This document shows, piece by piece, positions 61,248 to 64,000 of a stretch of DNA of 64,000 nucleotides (position 1 is the stretch's first letter; every line of letters starts with the position of its first letter). A program made the translations under genes and the position numbers. The notes under the pieces are model-generated. The model was not told where the DNA came from and ran no database searches. It saw only the letters and a list, made by a program, of their open reading frames with translations. Source of the stretch: Cloacibacterium sp. TD35 (lineage in GTDB: Bacteria; Bacteroidota; Bacteroidia; Flavobacteriales; Weeksellaceae); NCBI RefSeq assembly GCF_028864635.1, contig NZ_CP104850.1:812001-876000 (forward strand). Direction: 5' to 3'.

Positions 61248-61967
61248 TTATTTAAAATATTTTTCTGCTTCTATCACAGATTCTGGCCTTCCTACATCTA
61301 TTAATCTTGCCTCGTGCTGAAATCCTAAGATGTTATTTTCAAACATTAAATCCAAATATTCCTCCATGATAGAAAATTTTCCTCTTCTTTTTATTTTTTC
61401 AAAGATAGAAGAATTAATACAATGTATTCCGCTGAAAGCCAATTCTTTAAAATTATTGTTAAATTCTGCCATTTTGGTTTCCCCAGAATTTTTGTTCATC
61501 CAACCTTTTAAAACCATCTCTGAATTGAAGAAAAGTTTTCGGGAAGAATTTCTATCCGAAACCGCTAGAGTAGCTAATGGAAGATGCGTTTCATGAAATT
61601 TTACCAATTCATGAATATTCAGATCGGTAAGAATGTCAGCATTCATAATCAGGAAATTATTTTCGTTTTCCAGATATTTTTGAGCAAAAAGTAATCCACC
61701 TCCTGTTTCTAGAAGTTCATCTTTTTCATCAGAAATATCAATTTTAGCTCCAAAATGATTGTTTTTCTCTAAAAATTCTACAATTTGTTCCCCGAAATGA
61801 TGCACGTTAATCACAAATTCTGTAACCCCAAAACTTTGCAGATATTTTATATTTCTTTCCAGCAGCGGAACATCATTTACCAAAGCCAAAGCTTTGGGAT
61901 GGCTGTCTGTAAAAGGTTTTAAACGAGTACCTTTTCCTGCTGCGAAAATGAGAGCTTTTTTAATCAT
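61248..61967 (-). CDS. Sugar-1-phosphate nucleotidyltransferase, MurU-like
   Basis: A 239-residue NTP-transferase. IFAAGKGTRLKPFTDSHPKA is the NTP-binding loop, followed by ETGGGLLFAQKYLENENNF and IMNADILTDLN with the metal Asp. The short length and ETGGG motif match MurU, which makes UDP-MurNAc from MurNAc-1-phosphate, more than mannose-1-phosphate guanylyltransferases. A kinase of the AmgK type is encoded two genes upstream, supporting this reading. Substrate assignment is inference. It lies between the RapZ-C and LOG genes (30 and 10 bases). Confidence 0.8.
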   Translation of the reverse strand: MIKKALIFAAGKGTRLKPFTDSHPKALALVNDVPLLERNIKYLQSFGVTEFVINVHHFGEQIVEFLEKNNHFGAKIDISDEKDELLETGGGLLFAQKYLENENNFLIMNADILTDLNIHELVKFHETHLPLATLAVSDRNSSRKLFFNSEMVLKGWMNKNSGETKMAEFNNNFKELAFSGIHCINSSIFEKIKRRGKFSIMEEYLDLMFENNILGFQHEARLIDVGRPESVIEAEKYFK

Positions 61968-61996
61968 GTAGAATGAATATTGTAGATTTTATGATG

Positions 61997-62413
61997 TTAA
62001 TTAAGTTGGGGTTGTTCGTTATGCGTTACCCTAACATTTACCAATTCTGGATATTTTTCCTGTAAAAATTCGCCTAGTTTAATGGCGCAATAAACACTTC
62101 TGTGTTGACCGCCTGTACAACCAAAAGCAATTTGCAAATGGTCAAAACCACGAGCGATATAATCATTGATGGTAATGCTTACTAAGTTTTTGATGAGGTC
62201 TATAAATTGAGGCATTTCAGTTTTGGTTTCTAAAAAATCCTGAACAGGTTTATCATTACCAGTTTGAGGTTTGTATTCTTCTATTCTTCCTGGATTGAGA
62301 ATTCCTCTACAATCGAATACAAAACCGCCACCATTTCCGCTGTTATCTACTGGTATTCCACCTTTTTTATAAGAAAAACTGTAAATGTCTATGTTAAGTT
62401 TATTGTCCATCAA
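61997..62413 (-). CDS. RapZ C-terminal-domain protein
   Basis: A 138-residue stand-alone version of the RapZ C-terminal domain. The motifs are GGFVFDCRGILNPGR and IAFGCTGGQHRSVYCAIKL, both diagnostic of RapZ. The N-terminal kinase-like domain of enterobacterial RapZ is absent. In E. coli this C-terminal domain binds glucosamine-6-phosphate and small RNAs. Its start overlaps the end of the kinase gene by 14 bases, so the two are translated together. A regulatory link to amino-sugar recycling is inferred. Confidence 0.87.
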   Translation of the reverse strand: MMDNKLNIDIYSFSYKKGGIPVDNSGNGGGFVFDCRGILNPGRIEEYKPQTGNDKPVQDFLETKTEMPQFIDLIKNLVSITINDYIARGFDHLQIAFGCTGGQHRSVYCAIKLGEFLQEKYPELVNVRVTHNEQPQLN

Positions 62414-63422
62414 TTAATTTTTGAATTTTATTTTTAGTTTCTGTTGTGTTCAGTTGTAGAATTAACTTTTTAAGCTCAGGATATTCATTCATTTCGAGTT
62501 CCGTTTTGGTGAATTCTACTAAATTCTGAATTCCCTTTTCTAAACTTGTAATAAAATGGGGCTTTCTCTGAATGAGTCCTCTAAAACCATACGCTCCTAA
62601 AACTTGAGTGAAACGAATCATTTTACAATATTTCAAAGATTTTTCTAAATTATTTCTTTTTTCTGAAGGATGAAAAGAGAAGTAATATTCTAGCATTTCA
62701 TTTTTGAAATTTTCAGAAAAATTGGCCTTGGCTTGGAAAAGAAAAGAAACTACATCGTAAAGAGCCAGCCCTTCCATTGCCGCTTGATAATCGATGAAAA
62801 AAACTTCGTCTTTATCATTTACCATAATATTTCTTGCCTGAAAATCTCGTATCATCAATGATTTTGGGGCTAAATTTTCTATTCTTTCTGCAATTTTTTT
62901 GAATTCTTTTAATAAAGAAGATTTGTGATAAGGCAACTCTAGAATGTCTATCAAATAATTTTTGAAGTAGTACAAATCATGTATAATTGGCAGTTCGTCA
63001 TACTTTTCGTACTCGAAAGTTTTAGAAAAATCTATTTTGTTTTGGGTTTTTTCTTGAAGTTGGAATAAATGGTCTAAAGTTTTTTTGACCATAGATTTCA
63101 CCCTTTCAGATTCACCTTCTTGCGTAATGATGTCAGACAGTGTTTTGTCTCCTAAAAATTCCTGTATATAAAGTTTTCTTTCTTCGTTGATTTTAAAAAT
63201 CTGAGGCGTGTTCAACTTTAAATCTGAAAAAACCTGTGTGAAATAGAAAAATGCTTCGTTTTCTAGAAGATTTTCATTGTAAGTAATTACGTAAGTTTCA
63301 TTCGAAGATTTTCCTATAAAATTCATTCGCGCAGAGCCACTTTGGGGCAATGCCAAAAATGCGGTCGCCTTTTCGCTTAAAAATTCTTCGAAAAAAAGTT
63401 GTGCTATTTCTTGATTTGTCAT
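62400..63422 (-). CDS. Sugar kinase of the aminoglycoside-phosphotransferase fold, AmgK-like
   Basis: About 340 residues from MTNQEIAQLFFEEFLSEKAT. Kinase motifs are the SGSARMNFIGKSSNETYVIT nucleotide loop, the catalytic LMIRDFQARNIMV (Asp) and the metal-binding FFIDYQAAMEGLALYDVVS. AmgK phosphorylates the anomeric carbon of MurNAc/GlcNAc; the presence of a MurU-like gene in the same transcript supports that activity. I use the ATG at 63422 because the upstream ATG at 63491 lies beyond a promoter box (63430-63437) and overlaps the divergent XrtF gene. It overlaps the RapZ-C gene by 14 bases. Confidence 0.82.
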   Translation of the reverse strand: MTNQEIAQLFFEEFLSEKATAFLALPQSGSARMNFIGKSSNETYVITYNENLLENEAFFYFTQVFSDLKLNTPQIFKINEERKLYIQEFLGDKTLSDIITQEGESERVKSMVKKTLDHLFQLQEKTQNKIDFSKTFEYEKYDELPIIHDLYYFKNYLIDILELPYHKSSLLKEFKKIAERIENLAPKSLMIRDFQARNIMVNDKDEVFFIDYQAAMEGLALYDVVSFLFQAKANFSENFKNEMLEYYFSFHPSEKRNNLEKSLKYCKMIRFTQVLGAYGFRGLIQRKPHFITSLEKGIQNLVEFTKTELEMNEYPELKKLILQLNTTETKNKIQKLIDGQ

Positions 63423-63429
63423 TACAAAG

Positions 63430-63437
63430 CAAATATA
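63430..63437 (-). promoter_or_regulatory. Candidate -7 element TATATTTG for the kinase operon
   Basis: Complement of CAAATATA. It matches TAnnTTTG and leaves only 7 bases before the ATG at 63422. It lies back to back with the XrtF promoter. Confidence 0.45.
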
Positions 63438-63442
63438 ATAAT

Positions 63443-63470
63443 TTGAAAAGGGATTTTTTGTGTATTTTTG
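63443..63470 (+). promoter_or_regulatory. Promoter TTG-N17-TATTTTTG for xrtF
   Basis: TTG at 63443-63445, 17 bases, TATTTTTG at 63463-63470. The ATG is 7 bases further on, so the transcript should start at or next to the start codon. Confidence 0.6.
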
Positions 63471-63477
63471 TTTTAAT

Positions 63478-64000
63478 ATGAAAGATTTCAAAGAAATATT
63501 GGGGGTTCTTCTAAGGTTTTTAGGGATTTGGTTAGTACTATTTCTCTTATACCAATTGTATTTGAATCAATATTCTAAAGACATCGATGGGTTTACCAAA
63601 GTCATTTCTGATCAAAGTGCCTTTTTCCTCAATTTTACAGGTTATGAAACGGTTACCAAAGATTTCCCTAGCCACGAAACCATTCAGTTTTATATCAATG
63701 GAAAATTGGCAACCAGAATGATAGAAGGCTGTAACGCCATTTCGGTGATGATTATGTTTCTATCTTTTATTTTTGCTTTTTACAAAGGAGTTAAAACTTT
63801 TTATTTTGCGATTGTAGGGATTATGCTTTTGTATGTTTTAAACCTTTTTAGAATTTATATTATCAATATGATTGTGGTAGATTTTCCTTCATTTACCAAG
63901 CCTGCACATGATTATTTCTTTCCTGCAATTATTTATGGTGGCGTAGTTATTTTGTGGTTAATTTGGATTAATAAATTTGTAATTACAGATGAGAAAAATT
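63478..64000 (+). CDS. xrtF: Exosortase family protein XrtF, 3' end cut by window
   Basis: 174 residues are readable (I translated them) before the window ends. It starts MKDFKEILGVLLRFLGIWLV and has five or so transmembrane helices. The exosortase catalytic motifs are present: Cys in MIEGCNAISVMIMF, Arg in LNLFRIYIIN, and His in AHDYFFPAIIYGG. These match the Cys-Arg-His triad of exosortases, membrane transpeptidase-like sorting enzymes. Bacteroidota XrtF proteins are a defined subgroup whose substrate is unknown to me. A close promoter lies upstream, divergent from the kinase operon. Confidence 0.87.
   Translation, partial: MKDFKEILGVLLRFLGIWLVLFLLYQLYLNQYSKDIDGFTKVISDQSAFFLNFTGYETVTKDFPSHETIQFYINGKLATRMIEGCNAISVMIMFLSFIFAFYKGVKTFYFAIVGIMLLYVLNLFRIYIINMIVVDFPSFTKPAHDYFFPAIIYGGVVILWLIWINKFVITDEKN

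Overview
The window reads as about 64 kb of chromosome from a low-GC Gram-negative Bacteroidota, most likely a flavobacterium of the Chryseobacterium/Cloacibacterium group (Weeksellaceae). The reasons are: Flavobacteriia-type families (DUF4271, DUF4293, DUF4296, DUF4403, DUF5689), a complete alternative complex III operon, an XrtF-type exosortase, and promoters of the Bacteroidetes form TTG-N17-20-TAnnTTTG with short A/T-rich leaders instead of Shine-Dalgarno sequences. I see no rRNA, tRNA, CRISPR array, IS element, prophage or integrase. This is mainly core genome.

Layout. 1-2058 (minus): the start of a DHA2-type MFS exporter downstream of two related outer-membrane barrel proteins. 2461-14834: housekeeping genes in short units (3'-5' exonuclease, PaaD/SufT-like protein, mercaptopyruvate sulfurtransferase, HMG-CoA-lyase-like enzyme, peptidase T, LpxH-like phosphoesterase, thiL, thioesterase, BaiN/HI0933-like flavoprotein, DUF4403, mutS). 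14899-14986: a structured palindromic element. 15056-22834: SpoU methyltransferase, zinc metallopeptidase, LtaS-like sulfatase-fold protein, ribH, TPR membrane protein, K+ channel, apt, lipoprotein. 22910-31272 (minus): actA-B-C-D-E-F, the quinol:cytochrome c/acceptor oxidoreductase of the respiratory chain. 31453-38365: SPOR protein, OmpR-type two-component pair, prolyl oligopeptidase, hemD, DUF4271. 38479-42567: DPM-like glycosyltransferase, DUF4296, tgt, LptF/G permease, birA. 42647-47349: rsfS, ftsH, LUD protein, cdsA, psd. 47410-52008: MsbA-like ABC exporter, DUF4293, rho. 52187-59733: Mn-type SOD, small lipoprotein, then a secreted nuclease-like protein divergent from a TonB receptor and a DUF5689 lipoprotein. 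59968-63422 (minus): DUF6702-like protein, then an AmgK-like kinase / RapZ-C / MurU-like / LOG operon. 63478-end: XrtF, cut by the window.

How genes work together. The Act operon is the electron-transfer core between quinol and cytochrome c/oxidase; no oxidase genes lie in this window. cdsA and psd, with ftsH upstream, supply phospholipid. LptF/G, MsbA-like and LpxH-like proteins serve the outer membrane. The kinase/nucleotidyltransferase pair at 61248-63422 looks like the anomeric-kinase route of peptidoglycan sugar recycling, with a RapZ C-terminal-domain protein inserted between the two enzymes. The nuclease/TonB/DUF5689 group looks like an extracellular scavenging unit.

The points I would check first are the symmetric three-hairpin element at 14899-14986, the RapZ-C protein inside the recycling operon, a tRNA-guanine transglycosylase without its three zinc cysteines, and Rho with a Q/N-rich disordered insert. 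I found no clear new defence or mobile system.
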